From GCA-2720975 sp964467985 (GTDB lineage: Bacteria; Planctomycetota; UBA1135; GCA-002686595), in contig CAYXTP010000010.1 in assembly GCA_964467985.1 (NCBI GenBank), positions 62,001 through 126,000 of the forward strand: a stretch of 64,000 nucleotides of DNA. The letters run 5' to 3'. Positions 9,175 through 18,601 of the stretch are shown here, one piece after another. Position 1 is the first letter of the stretch, and every line of letters starts with the position of its first letter. The translations under genes and the position numbers were made by a program. The notes under the pieces were generated by a model that was not told where the DNA came from, did not search any database, and saw only the letters and a program-made list of their open reading frames with translations.

Positions 9175-9714
9175 ATGAGCTCACCCAAGTTTGTCGTTCT
9201 CAGCGCCAGCCTCCGAACTGGCAGTCGTAGTCGCGTTCTCGCCCAGGGGGCATTCGACCGGTTGACAGCTAGCGCAGCTGACGTGGAGTTCGTCGATTTG
9301 GTCGATTCACCCTTGCCAGCCTGCGACGGTGGAGCTTGCTACGCAGACCCGCGGGTGCATGCGATGAAGGCCAGGTTGGAGAGTGCGGACGGCTATCTGC
9401 TAGCCGCCCCCATCTACAATTTTGATGTGAATGCGGCCCTCAAGAACGTCATCGAGTTGACGGGCCGCGACGTGTGGTCCGACAAGGTCGTTGGGTTCCT
9501 TTGCGCCGCCGGTGGGCAGGGCAGCTACATGTCCCTTGCCAGCATTTCGGCCAGCTTGATGCTGGATTTCCGCACCTTTGTGCTGCCGCGGTTCGTATAC
9601 GCAACCGGTGAGGACTTTGATGAGCAGGACCAGGCCAGTGGGTCGATTCAGGAGCGACTGGATGGGGTTTGCTCGGAGCTCGTGCGGGTGACGCAAGCCC
9701 TCAGGGGAGCCTGA
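9175..9714 (+). CDS. NADPH-dependent FMN reductase family protein
   Basis: 179 residues with a flavodoxin-like fold: strand 1 and the phosphate-binding loop (VLSASLRTGSRSRVLA) at residues 8-23, a DGGACYAD segment near 50, and the characteristic APIYNFDVNAALKNVI at about 80-95, which in this family contacts the flavin isoalloxazine. The GAAGGQGSYMS-like loop near 110 is also typical. Probable role: NAD(P)H-dependent reduction of FMN, quinones or similar acceptors in the cytoplasm. It sits alone between the octahaem cytochrome and NAD synthetase genes, about 80-90 nt from each. Confidence 0.85.
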   Translation: MSSPKFVVLSASLRTGSRSRVLAQGAFDRLTASAADVEFVDLVDSPLPACDGGACYADPRVHAMKARLESADGYLLAAPIYNFDVNAALKNVIELTGRDVWSDKVVGFLCAAGGQGSYMSLASISASLMLDFRTFVLPRFVYATGEDFDEQDQASGSIQERLDGVCSELVRVTQALRGA

Positions 9715-9793
9715 GGTCGGAAGAGGTTCAAAAGGCCCCTTGAGAGGCCCCCCAGCAGTTCCCTGGCCGCATTCCGCCTCGCTGCACGACTGG

Positions 9794-9799
9794 TAACCT
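9794..9799 (+). promoter_or_regulatory. -10 element (TAACCT) of a probably leaderless nadE transcript
   Basis: TAACCT directly abuts the ATG at 9800 but is exactly 6 nt before the next in-frame ATG at 9806. The spacing seen at other genes in the window therefore favours 9806 as the start. Confidence 0.35.
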
Positions 9800-9805
9800 A
9801 TGCCC

Positions 9806-11866
9806 ATGTCCCAAGAGCGCAGCTTCAACGATCTCTACGCCCACGGAATGGTGCGCGTCGCGGCGGCCGTACCGCGTGTGGAGCTCGCAGATCCCGCAAC
9901 CAATGCAAGGGAGATCGTGCGTCTGTTCAAGCACGCCGCCGATGCGGGTTCTGCGCTGGTGGTTTTCCCCGAGATGTGCCTGACGGGCTACTCGATCGAC
10001 GACTTGGTGCAGCAGCAGACGATCCTGGACGCTGCCGAAGAGGCCCTCGGATTCGTGGCCGAGGGCACAGCAAAGCACTCCGCGCTATGCGTGGTGGGTT
10101 TGCCCCTGCTGCGCTTTGATCGACTGTTCAACTGTGCAGTGGTTCTGCAAGGAGGACGGCCCCTGGGAGTCGTCGTCAAGTCCTACTTGCCCAGCTACCG
10201 CGAGTACTACGAGCGACGCCAGTTCTCGGCCGCTCGCGATGCCCGGAAGGACAGCACGCGCGTGCTTGGGATCGAAGTGCCCTTTGGCAACGACCTGATA
10301 TTCCGCGATCGAGAGCGACCGGAACTCTGCTTGGCGGTCGAGCTGTGCGAGGACCTCTGGGTTCCCCAACCCCCTTCCGTGCGAGCAGCCATGTCGGGTG
10401 CCACGGTGCTGGCCAACTTGAGTGCCTCGAACATCACTGTCGGCAAGGACGCTTATCGACACGACCTGCTGGCCAACCAATCAGCACGCTGCCTGGCGGC
10501 CTACGTCTACGCAGGCGCGGGCAGCGGGGAGTCCACAACGGACATGGCCTGGGACGGCTGCGCCATGGTGTTTGAGAATGGAGAATTGCTCACGCGCTCG
10601 GAGCGTTATTCACCCAATAGCCAGTTTGTGTTCGCCGACATCGATTTGGAGCGCTTGGTTCAAGAACGCGCCCGCATGACGAGTTTCGGTGATTGTGCCA
10701 CCGACCACCGCGAGAACCTGGGGCCTGTTCGCGAGGTCCCGGTGCGCTTCATCCCGCGCGAGGCCGCCGTTCCGCTTGAACGGGGAATCGAACGCCATCC
10801 GTTCGTGCCCCAAGACACACTCACGCGCAAGGAACACTGCGAAGAGGTCTACCAAATCCAGGTCAGTGCCTTGGCCCAGCGCCTCGCCGCGACCGGCACC
10901 GAACGCGTCGTGATCGGCGTATCTGGTGGACTCGACTCCACACAAGCCTTGATCGTGGCCGCGCGAGCCATGGACCGACTGAGCCTACCGCGAACGAACG
11001 TCCTAGCCTACTCGATGCCCGGCTTCGCAACATCGCAACGGACGCGCGCCCAAGCATCCAGCTTGATGGAAGCGTTGGGTGTCAGTGCGCACGAATTGGA
11101 CATCGGTCCCTCTTGCATGCAAATGCTGAGGGACCTCGACCACCCGTTCGCACGTGGAGAACACGTCTTCGATGTCACATTCGAGAACGTACAAGCCGGT
11201 GAGCGCACGAGTCACCTGTTTCGCCTCGCAGGACAGCACCAAGCCCTAGTGGTTGGTACCGGTGACTTGTCTGAACTGGCCTTGGGTTGGTGCACATACG
11301 GAGTGGGCGATCAAATGTCCCACTACAACGTCAATGCATCCGTGCCCAAGACCTTGATCCGGCACCTCATCGGGTGGGTAGCGGATCGGAGCGAGTGCAA
11401 GGTTGCAACGGCACAAGTGCTGCGCGACGTTCTCGATACGCCGATCAGCCCGGAGCTTGTACCGGGAAGTGACGATCAGGCAGAGCCGGCGCAGGTCACG
11501 GAGGATGTCATCGGCCCCTTTGAGCTGCACGACTTCAGCCTCTACTACCTCACGCGCCGCGGGTACAGCCCGGCCAAGATCGCGTTCCTGGCCTGCGAGG
11601 CCTTTGCCCGTGGGCCCGAACCGGCCTACACCGAGGCGCAGGTATTCGACTGGCTAGAGGTCTTCCTCAGACGCTTCTTTGGTTCGAGTCAGTTCAAGCG
11701 CTCGGCTCTGCCCAACGGACCCAAGGTGGGATCTGGAGGTTCGCTCTCCCCGCGCGGAGACTGGCGGGCGCCTTCCGATGCGGGGCCGGACGCCTGGCTC
11801 GCAGCCCTGGCCGAGGCACGGACATGGGCCCTTGCGAGTCAGAAGGACTCGGAACCCCGCGCCTAG
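9806..11866 (+). CDS. nadE: Glutamine-dependent NAD(+) synthetase
   Basis: 686 residues, close to the usual length of the two-domain enzyme. The N-terminal nitrilase-type glutaminase domain shows the Glu-Lys-Cys triad in context: VVFPEMCLTGYS, KSYLPSYREYYERR and LAVELCEDLW. The C-terminal synthetase domain has the ATP pyrophosphatase loop VIGVSGGLDSTQAL and later GTGDLSELALGWCTYG. It amidates deamido-NAD(+) to NAD(+) using ammonia channelled from glutamine, the last step of NAD synthesis. ATGs at 9800 and 9806 are both possible; I prefer 9806 because of the promoter spacing. Its TAG stop is nested in a CTAG that also ends the convergent serine hydrolase gene. Confidence 0.95.
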   Translation: MSQERSFNDLYAHGMVRVAAAVPRVELADPATNAREIVRLFKHAADAGSALVVFPEMCLTGYSIDDLVQQQTILDAAEEALGFVAEGTAKHSALCVVGLPLLRFDRLFNCAVVLQGGRPLGVVVKSYLPSYREYYERRQFSAARDARKDSTRVLGIEVPFGNDLIFRDRERPELCLAVELCEDLWVPQPPSVRAAMSGATVLANLSASNITVGKDAYRHDLLANQSARCLAAYVYAGAGSGESTTDMAWDGCAMVFENGELLTRSERYSPNSQFVFADIDLERLVQERARMTSFGDCATDHRENLGPVREVPVRFIPREAAVPLERGIERHPFVPQDTLTRKEHCEEVYQIQVSALAQRLAATGTERVVIGVSGGLDSTQALIVAARAMDRLSLPRTNVLAYSMPGFATSQRTRAQASSLMEALGVSAHELDIGPSCMQMLRDLDHPFARGEHVFDVTFENVQAGERTSHLFRLAGQHQALVVGTGDLSELALGWCTYGVGDQMSHYNVNASVPKTLIRHLIGWVADRSECKVATAQVLRDVLDTPISPELVPGSDDQAEPAQVTEDVIGPFELHDFSLYYLTRRGYSPAKIAFLACEAFARGPEPAYTEAQVFDWLEVFLRRFFGSSQFKRSALPNGPKVGSGGSLSPRGDWRAPSDAGPDAWLAALAEARTWALASQKDSEPRA

Positions 11867-13095
11867 TCGTCTTCGGTTTCTTCCGGATCCCGGTCTGTCC
11901 AGTTGGCGATATCCGCTGCGGCCGCGAACTGAAATCGCATGCGCGGGCCCATGTCCAGCCAAGTCTGATTCATGAACACGGCAATGACATCGTTCGCGGG
12001 GTCGACCCAGAAGCTCGTCCCCGCGGCGCCACCCCAAGACCAGGTTCCCTCCTTGCCCAGCATGCGGTTTCTTTTCGTCACCACGGCCACGCCAAGTCCG
12101 TAGCCCCGACCGGCCAGCAGCACCTCGCCGGGGCGGTCGCCAAGGTGATCACGGGTCATCAGTTCGACCGTACTGGCGTTAAGAATCCGAACGCCATGCA
12201 AGGCCCCCCCGCTGCGCAGCATGTTCAGGAAGAGCAGGTAGTCCCCCACTGTCGAATACAGCCCCCCGCCGCCAGAGAGGAATGCGGGCGCCGAACCCGG
12301 AGGAATCGCTGCGCCACGTCCGCTGGGCTTGAGCTTGCCCCCGACCATGACGGAGAGCTGCGCAAGTCGCGGAAGCTCTTGTTCTGGCACAACGAAGCCT
12401 GTGTCGCCCATGCCCAGCGGCTTGAAGATCCGATCGTGGAAGACCTGGTCCAAGGGTTTGTCGGCCAGCACTTCTACCAATCGCCCCAACACGTCACTGG
12501 AGATGCCATAGCGCCAGCGAGTGCCCGGCTGGAACTCGAGGGGCAAACTACCGAGGGCTTCCACTCGGGCGGCCAGATCGGGATTGGAGTTGCCAAGTCG
12601 ACGAGCTTCGGCCTCCCAAGGCGTGTCGTAGCTCCAACCCGTTGTATGACAGAAAACGTCGCGCACGGACATGGTGCGCGCCGCGACGGTGGCCTCGTCG
12701 CCCTCCCCCCGCACCTTGAGAGCGGCTAGTTCCGGAAGGTAGTCCGCGATCGGATCGTCCAGCTCGAAGCGTCCTTCATCTAGAAAAGTCAGAGCGGCCA
12801 CCGCCGTAATCGGCTTGCTCATCGAGTAGATGCGGAAGATCGAATCGATCGTCAGTGCTTCTTCAGAGGAGCTGCTGCGCTTGCCGTTCACGTATTCAAG
12901 AACCACGTGCCCCTTGCGGGTGACCACGGCCACCAGACCCAGCGCTTTGCCATCCTGCACCAACTCATCCAAGGTCGCGCGCGCACGGGGCATGGGCGAT
13001 CCGAGGTCGGGATCCTGTGCCGAACCACCCGCAGCCAGGGGCAGGACGACAAGAAGACTCAGGAATCCCCAGCCGCCTTTGCCGATCACGTTCAC
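11863..13095 (-). CDS. Secreted serine hydrolase, class C beta-lactamase family
   Basis: About 410 residues. The first possible start is a GTG at 13095, directly after the TAG of the upstream gene; a second GTG at 13089 has AGGTG just before it. Residues 1-26 form a signal peptide (GFLSLLVVLPLAAGGSAQ). The catalytic SxxK lies in IYSMSKPITAVAAL, and the Tyr motif is probably in WRYGISSDVLGRL. These are the hallmarks of the class C beta-lactamase/DD-peptidase/esterase superfamily; members in environmental bacteria are often esterases or D-amino peptidases, so drug resistance should not be assumed. It appears co-transcribed with the Calx-beta lipoprotein gene. Confidence 0.85.
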   Translation of the reverse strand: MNVIGKGGWGFLSLLVVLPLAAGGSAQDPDLGSPMPRARATLDELVQDGKALGLVAVVTRKGHVVLEYVNGKRSSSSEEALTIDSIFRIYSMSKPITAVAALTFLDEGRFELDDPIADYLPELAALKVRGEGDEATVAARTMSVRDVFCHTTGWSYDTPWEAEARRLGNSNPDLAARVEALGSLPLEFQPGTRWRYGISSDVLGRLVEVLADKPLDQVFHDRIFKPLGMGDTGFVVPEQELPRLAQLSVMVGGKLKPSGRGAAIPPGSAPAFLSGGGGLYSTVGDYLLFLNMLRSGGALHGVRILNASTVELMTRDHLGDRPGEVLLAGRGYGLGVAVVTKRNRMLGKEGTWSWGGAAGTSFWVDPANDVIAVFMNQTWLDMGPRMRFQFAAAADIANWTDRDPEETEDD

Positions 13096-14823
13096 CTACT
13101 GAATCGTGAAGGTGGACGAAAGGATGGCGCTGGGATCGAGGCACGCGTTGCCCCGCGGCTCCCAAAAACGTCGACGCTTCTCCCAGAATGTCCCTGGCGG
13201 CCCGACGCTGGCAGGGTCCGCCTCCTCGAGCATTGGCCAGTACGCGAGTAGGCCCTTACCTCGACTGCTGATCCCGCCACCCGTGATGATGTCGGAGCCA
13301 TCGGAGTCGCTGAAATAGGTGAAGCGCAGAATGGGTTCCATGAGGTCGAGACCCAGATCTTCGGTCACGAGATTGCCCGACGCGTCCTGGAAGACCGTGG
13401 TGCCTGTGGCTAGGTGGCTGTGCCACAGCCTCGTTAGGACCTGACTCCCGACCGTCTCGGTCGTCACGCCGAAGTCGCGGCCCCACACAAGCCCTTCCAC
13501 TTCTTCGTGCCGCCACAGTCCCCAGAAGCCCGTCGGAGTCTGCACAGGCGTACCCCAAGAGAAGTCTCCGGTCCAATCGAGTTGAACATCGCTGGCCGTG
13601 TCCCCGCGCCGGAAGATCACGACGTGGTTGATGTCCTTGGTGCGGTTGCGAACGTTCATCTTGACGAACTCGGAATTGCGCCAGTCGTCCGGCAGGGGGA
13701 ACGTCTCCACGTACACAGAGACGCGGGTGAAGTCTGTCAGCGCCCTGAGGTTGACTGGACCGCCGCAGTGATATTGATTCTCCTGGCTCTTGCGCACGTA
13801 CCAGTTGCCACCTTCGATGAACGGGCTCTGGACCAGCCCTTGCAGCTGGTGGCCATCGGGAGCCAGCTTGGGAGCCGTTGTCGTCTGCGGGATGATGTTC
13901 AGGCCCACAGCACCGGGAGGCGCATAGCTGGCCAATCCAGTGCCCAGGGTGGTGTGGTCCGACGGATCGCTGGAGTACAGCGGATCGTCCATTTCCAAGT
14001 CCCAGTTGTGGGTGTGCGTCCACAGGTTCTCGTCCGAACGGTCCATGGACTCATGGTCAAGGGTGACGACGATGGTCTTGCCCGATCCATCCCCCAGCGG
14101 CGTGACGAACAAGTTGAGCGGGACGCTGGTCATACCGGCCGGAATGGTCAGCGCGCCGCTCTTGCTAGCGGGCGGAATGTTGTAGTCCACACCCTCTTGA
14201 GCAGTTCCACCTAGGGTGTAGTAAACAACCGTGGCTTCTCCAGACACCTCAGACTGGTCGATGATCAGGGTGTTCGGATTGCCTGTGGAGTTCCCACTAG
14301 CCGCCGAAGACTGGAATGCAATTCGCGGAACTGGCGCCGTGGATCGGATGAACAGGCGAAACTCACTGGGCTCTGTCACACCCACGTTCAGGCCGCCGGT
14401 CAAGGTGAGGCGGCAGAGCTTCTCTCGAAACCAAATGCTGCCGGCTTGTCCCAGTGGGTCGAGGCTCACATCAATGCCCGTGGCAGCAATCCCCTGGGCC
14501 AGTTGGAGAGGCGAGACTGAAGTGGGAGGGATCTCGTAGTGGACTCCCCGAACGGCGTCTCCTGCGAGGGCGAACGAAAGCTGACTGGGGCCGGTGGTCG
14601 GACCGCTCAGATCGATGGGCAGGTTGACCTCCGAGACCGGGGATGAATCGAGCAGGGTCGTGCCATCATCTAGATAGTGGGCATTGCGATACACCGAGCT
14701 GTAGGCCGCGAAGCTCGCATCGGGGGCGTTCGCGGATCCCGAGGAGCCAGAAGACGCCAAGTCCTTTCCCCAACAGCCGCTGAGAACGGTTAGGGAGGCA
14801 ATTGCCAGGAGCCGGTAACCCAT
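13096..14823 (-). CDS. Lipoprotein with Calx-beta-like domains
   Basis: 575 residues from the ATG at 14823, which opens a lipoprotein signal (LLAIASLTVLSGC). Residues about 50-160 and 165-265 are two copies of a beta-sandwich unit; the second is a good Calx-beta match (ATVVYYTLGGTAQEGVDY, then IPAGMTSVPLNL), the first is diverged (GVHYEIPPTSVSP). Calx-beta domains bind Ca2+ and occur in adhesins and matrix proteins. The remaining 300 residues are unassigned, Trp- and Asp-rich, with no motif I recognise. Likely surface-exposed. Its stop is immediately followed by the start of the serine hydrolase gene. Confidence 0.75.
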   Translation of the reverse strand: MGYRLLAIASLTVLSGCWGKDLASSGSSGSANAPDASFAAYSSVYRNAHYLDDGTTLLDSSPVSEVNLPIDLSGPTTGPSQLSFALAGDAVRGVHYEIPPTSVSPLQLAQGIAATGIDVSLDPLGQAGSIWFREKLCRLTLTGGLNVGVTEPSEFRLFIRSTAPVPRIAFQSSAASGNSTGNPNTLIIDQSEVSGEATVVYYTLGGTAQEGVDYNIPPASKSGALTIPAGMTSVPLNLFVTPLGDGSGKTIVVTLDHESMDRSDENLWTHTHNWDLEMDDPLYSSDPSDHTTLGTGLASYAPPGAVGLNIIPQTTTAPKLAPDGHQLQGLVQSPFIEGGNWYVRKSQENQYHCGGPVNLRALTDFTRVSVYVETFPLPDDWRNSEFVKMNVRNRTKDINHVVIFRRGDTASDVQLDWTGDFSWGTPVQTPTGFWGLWRHEEVEGLVWGRDFGVTTETVGSQVLTRLWHSHLATGTTVFQDASGNLVTEDLGLDLMEPILRFTYFSDSDGSDIITGGGISSRGKGLLAYWPMLEEADPASVGPPGTFWEKRRRFWEPRGNACLDPSAILSSTFTIQ

Positions 14824-15193
14824 TGCGGTGGAGGACGAGACGGACAGGGTTTGGCGGTGATGATTCACGGGATTTGCAGGGAGGGTCTCGGGTGTCACGG
14901 GGCGCAAGTGCAGTCGGCAGGTACCGCTCAATGGCCCATGATAGGGACTTTCCTAGGGGCCCATCTACCATTGCGTATCCGAGATTCGTGGAGTTGTGAG
15001 AGCCCACCCCCCCCCGGCTGAGCAGGCCTTGCGCGCGACTGCCCACGCAGGCCTACGCACCTCTCCCAGGCTGAATTGGGACCGGCTCCCTGCCCACGGG
15101 ACAGGATTGGCCTTGGGAGGGCCGAGATTCCACCCCCCCCAGCGTAGATTACGGGCAGACCCGACGGATCCTGCGACCTCCACGAATGACCCC
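14824..15193 (+). other. Divergent intergenic region without a gene
   Basis: 370 nt between two divergent genes. It must hold both promoters, but I find no convincing -10/-35 pair. It contains two poly-C tracts (about 15005-15013 and 15131-15138). No RNA gene, repeat or palindrome is evident. Confidence 0.4.
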
Positions 15194-16207
15194 ATGACTG
15201 ACTCCTCCCCCGCAGGCATGCGCTGGACGATCCGCCTTCTGTCCGTGGTCTTGTTCTGTCTATTCACCTGGCTCCTCAGTTTCGTCATCCGGGACATCAA
15301 TGGAATCCGGGGACCCAACCAGCAGGTCATCTTCGATGCCGAAATCGATTCCGAACTGACCCAAGGACTGGCCGACTACAACAAGGCTCTCCAGCAGATT
15401 CAGGAAGACAGGAACCGCCAGGAGGAGATCAAGCGTAATCGCAGCGAGGCCATGGGAGTCGCCAAGGACACCTGGGCGGAGGTCCAAAAGGTCCATCAGT
15501 TCGAACTAGCTGCGGGTCGACAACCGAGCGCTGAGTTGAGCGAAGACCTCAGCCAAGCCCATCAGCGGTACATCTCTGCGCAGACAACGTTCGAGGAGGC
15601 CAACACGAAGTTGGCTGACTTGGGTGACGAAGAGTACGCCACCAACCAAGCCCTCAGGGAAATCAGCGATCAGGTCGCACCGCAACGAACAGCCGCACGG
15701 GCCCTCTACACGGAGACTTTCCGCAGGCACCGACATTCGCTGGCCATCTACAAGTTTTCGTTCATCATCCCGGTGTTTCTGATTGCCGCGTGGGCCGTGG
15801 CCAAGAGACGCGAGTCGGTCTACCGGCCTATCCTGAAAGCCATGCTGCTGGCTAGCTTCTTTCAGGTGGGTCGGGTCATGCACGAGCACTTCGACCGCGA
15901 GTACTTCAAGTACATCGCCCTGAGTGCGGCAGCCCTCATCGTGCTGGCGTTCCTGATGCGCCTGCTACAGTCATCGGCCAAGCCCAGACCGGACCTCCTG
16001 CTCAAGCAGCGCCGGGAAGCCTACCACCGCAGTCAATGCCCCGAATGCGCGTACCCCTTCCCAGCGGAGCATGCAGACGCATTCACCTGCCCTGCTTGCG
16101 GTGTAGGGCTGTTCTCTGCCTGTAGCTCCTGCGAGAACAGCAGGCACCACCTATTGCCTTTCTGCGTCCACTGCGGCCGGGAAGAGCCCGCACCCGCGAA
16201 AGCCTAA
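15194..16207 (+). CDS. Membrane protein with coiled coil and double zinc-ribbon tail, function unknown
   Basis: 337 residues. Order: a membrane helix at about 12-30, an extracytoplasmic coiled coil of about 150 residues rich in Gln, Glu and Lys, two or three further hydrophobic segments (about 190-265), and a C-terminal cytoplasmic segment with four CXXC pairs (CPEC, CPAC, CSSC, CVHC) forming two zinc ribbons. I do not recognise the family. The arrangement, a periplasmic coiled coil joined through the membrane to zinc ribbons, would suit a sensor or a scaffold, but that is a guess. The sugar isomerase-like gene follows 23 nt downstream. Confidence 0.7.
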   Translation: MTDSSPAGMRWTIRLLSVVLFCLFTWLLSFVIRDINGIRGPNQQVIFDAEIDSELTQGLADYNKALQQIQEDRNRQEEIKRNRSEAMGVAKDTWAEVQKVHQFELAAGRQPSAELSEDLSQAHQRYISAQTTFEEANTKLADLGDEEYATNQALREISDQVAPQRTAARALYTETFRRHRHSLAIYKFSFIIPVFLIAAWAVAKRRESVYRPILKAMLLASFFQVGRVMHEHFDREYFKYIALSAAALIVLAFLMRLLQSSAKPRPDLLLKQRREAYHRSQCPECAYPFPAEHADAFTCPACGVGLFSACSSCENSRHHLLPFCVHCGREEPAPAKA

Positions 16208-16230
16208 CTGGGCGGCTAAGAGATCCAGAA

Positions 16231-17061
16231 TTGAAGTTCGCTATCTGCAACGAAACCTACGAGGACTGGAGCCTCGACGACACGATCGAGCACGCTGCCC
16301 GCGTGGGATTCGAGGGCCTCGAACTCGCTCCGTTCACTCTGGCCAAAGACCCGAGCTCGCTGACGGAGCGAGACGCGACCGCCATCGGAGAACGAGTGCG
16401 CGCAGGGGGACTTGAAGTCACTGGACTGCATTGGCTGCTGCTTGCGCCCGCGGGCCTGCACCTGACCACACCTGACGACGTGGTTCGCAATCGCACAGTG
16501 AATTTCGTGCAGCACCTGACACGCTTGTGCGCCGCTATGGGCGGTGAAGTCCTCGTCTGGGGTAGTCCGGCTCAGCGCTCTCTGGCAGACGACTGGGAAC
16601 GGGAAGCATCAACCTCGCGCGCCGTGGAAGCCGTGCGATCGATTTCCGAGGTTGCGGAGCAGTGTGGAGTGACGGTTGCGATGGAGCCGCTGCCCCCCTC
16701 CTACACGAATTTTCTGTCCTCGGCCGCTGAGGGTCGCGCCTTCGTGGACGCTGTGGATCACCCCGCATGCCGTCTACACCTGGACGTCAATGCCATGAGT
16801 CACGAGCAGCTCCCGATCGACGAGATCATCCGCGCCAGCGCCGATCACTTGCACTACTTCCATGCCAATGACCCGTGCTTGCTCGGGCCCGGAATGGGTG
16901 AAGTGGACTACGGCCCCATTCGCGACGCCCTGGAGGAAATTGGCTACTCAGGTTGGCTGTCGGTTGAAGTGTTCGACTACGAGCCCGGTCCGGAACGCAT
17001 CGCGCGCGAGAGCTTGTCCTACTTGCGGCGGATGTTTGGGCGCGGTAACCCGAGTGACTGA
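16231..17061 (+). CDS. Sugar phosphate isomerase/epimerase-like TIM-barrel protein
   Basis: 276 residues from a TTG at 16231; the following residues (KFAICNETYEDW) are the usual first strand, and no ATG is available. The fold is the xylose isomerase-like barrel: FEGLELAP near 30, VTGLHWLL near 68, AMEPLPPS near 155 with a metal-ligand Glu, HLDVNAMSHE near 185 with a ligand Asp, HANDPCLLGPG near 212 with His/Asp, and SVEVFDYEP near 245 with the last Glu. Metal site residues are therefore all present. Substrate unknown; related enzymes isomerise ketoses or inosose-type cyclitols. It is probably co-transcribed with the zinc-ribbon membrane protein. Confidence 0.85.
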   Translation: MKFAICNETYEDWSLDDTIEHAARVGFEGLELAPFTLAKDPSSLTERDATAIGERVRAGGLEVTGLHWLLLAPAGLHLTTPDDVVRNRTVNFVQHLTRLCAAMGGEVLVWGSPAQRSLADDWEREASTSRAVEAVRSISEVAEQCGVTVAMEPLPPSYTNFLSSAAEGRAFVDAVDHPACRLHLDVNAMSHEQLPIDEIIRASADHLHYFHANDPCLLGPGMGEVDYGPIRDALEEIGYSGWLSVEVFDYEPGPERIARESLSYLRRMFGRGNPSD

Positions 17062-17346
17062 TCGAGACCCGGGCTGGAAGCCCTGCCATTCGCCCAACAA
17101 GTCCGGTGCGCCTCGCGTAGGATCTGGTCTGTATCGCGAGTCCCATGTCCTCTAGCCCCCCTCTCAACGGTCACCTGGCCAGCGCTTCGAACAGGGCGCA
17201 GGGTGGCTCGGAATACAAGCCGTCAGGAGCCCCACTAGCTGCCGCGGAGAGTTTCGAGCGAGGCCAGGGAAAGCCACGGGAGCAAGTGAAGCAAGCGACC
17301 TGGCCCGTCGAAGGCACAGGGCATGGTACCGGCGTGGGCCCAGCAT

Positions 17347-17352
17347 TAATCT
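17347..17352 (+). promoter_or_regulatory. -10 element (TAATCT) of a probably leaderless transcript
   Basis: TAATCT ends 6 nt before the ATG at 17359. The preceding 285 nt after the isomerase gene contain no gene that I can support. Confidence 0.4.
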
Positions 17353-17358
17353 AGAGCC

Positions 17359-18540
17359 ATGCCGACAGCCAACCGCGCCCTGACCCTCCTTCTGGGAATC
17401 ATCGCCACGATCCTCGTGGGCTGGGTGGTCCACACGGGCGGGGCCATTCTCAAGCCTCTGGTCATCGCCCTCCTGTTGGCGAGCATGCTGCAGCCGATCG
17501 TCATCGGCCTGGCGCGTCGCGGCATCCCCCCACCCCTCACGATTATTCTGATCGTTTGGCTTCTGTTCTTGGGCATCGTGCAGGTCGGGTTGCTATTCAA
17601 CCGCAATGTTCAGCTGTTCTTGGACAGCGGCCAGCCGGTGGAGAATGCAGCTGTCATCGAGCAGACGCCCGAGAACTCCCTGGATCCAGTGGCCGGTCGC
17701 CTGGATTCCGAAGGGACCAGCCAGGACGACATCACCCGCGAGTTGGGCGACTGGGAAAACATCGTTGACAAGATCGAGGCGCGGCTCACAAAGTCCGAGA
17801 TGGCGGAAGGCGTGGTGCGCTACGCGGCCCAGGCGCTGCACGAGTTGCCCGTGGATCGCTTGGCCGGAGACTTGGCCATCGGCGGGTTTGGTTTCGTGGC
17901 CAACGTCGTGCTGGTCTTGATCTACATGGTCTTCATCTTCGCCGAACAGGCGGTTTTCAGACGAAAGATCCTCTCCATCGCCGGAGATCGGCGCGATGAC
18001 GCGGAGCGCGTGCTCAACACCATAGGCCGTGGAATTCAGCGCTATCTGGGTGTCAAGACGGTGGTGTCGTTGCTCACGGGTGCCCTCTGCTACCTGATGA
18101 TGGTAGCCATTGAAATTCCCTATGCGCTGTTCTTCGCGTTCCTGACGTTCATGTTCAATTACATCCCCACCTTCGGCAGCATCATCGCCGGGCTATTGCC
18201 CACGATGGCCGCCCTGGCGGTGGAGGCCAGTTGGAGTAAGGCAGCCATCGTGATGAGCACCTACCTGGCGGTGAACTTGACCCTGGGTTCGTTCATCGAG
18301 CCGCGCATCCTGGGGCGTGAGTTGAACCTCTCGCCCCTCGTGGTGGTCGTTTCGGTTGTGGTCTGGGCCGGGCTGTGGGGCGTTGTGGGAGGGTTCTTGG
18401 CGGTGCCGCTCACGGCCTCACTTCAGATCTGCCTCGCCAGCCAGGACTCCACGCGTCCTCTGGCTGTGATGCTCGGGGGAGGCCCCCCGCGCGAGAAGAA
18501 ACGAACCAAGGAAGAGCCCGCCCAGCCCAAGTCCCCCTAG
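17359..18540 (+). CDS. AI-2E family transporter
   Basis: 393 residues. Typical arrangement of the AI-2E/UPF0118 family: two N-terminal helix pairs (7-27, 30-50 and 57-80), a soluble insertion of about 120 residues that is acidic here (about 85-165), then five or so further helices, with the conserved FNYIPTFGSIIAGLLP near 270 and the GSFIEPRILG motif near 315. Family members export autoinducer-2 in some bacteria and act as Na+/H+ antiporters in others, so the substrate is open. The C terminus is a Lys/Pro-rich cytoplasmic tail. Single-gene unit. Confidence 0.9.
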   Translation: MPTANRALTLLLGIIATILVGWVVHTGGAILKPLVIALLLASMLQPIVIGLARRGIPPPLTIILIVWLLFLGIVQVGLLFNRNVQLFLDSGQPVENAAVIEQTPENSLDPVAGRLDSEGTSQDDITRELGDWENIVDKIEARLTKSEMAEGVVRYAAQALHELPVDRLAGDLAIGGFGFVANVVLVLIYMVFIFAEQAVFRRKILSIAGDRRDDAERVLNTIGRGIQRYLGVKTVVSLLTGALCYLMMVAIEIPYALFFAFLTFMFNYIPTFGSIIAGLLPTMAALAVEASWSKAAIVMSTYLAVNLTLGSFIEPRILGRELNLSPLVVVVSVVVWAGLWGVVGGFLAVPLTASLQICLASQDSTRPLAVMLGGGPPREKKRTKEEPAQPKSP

Positions 18541-18601
18541 CGCCGGGGATCAGAGGGGTCCAAAGCGGAAAAACCGGGCTTCTTGGCCCTACCAAAGGTT
18601 T

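Noticed and set aside
9800..9805. Upstream ATG as the start of nadE
   Set aside because: It abuts the TAACCT hexamer directly; the ATG at 9806 has the spacing seen at other genes. Not certain.
11863..13095. Antibiotic-resistance beta-lactamase
   Set aside because: SxxK-type superfamily membership alone does not show beta-lactam hydrolysis; esterases and peptidases share it, and there is no resistance context.
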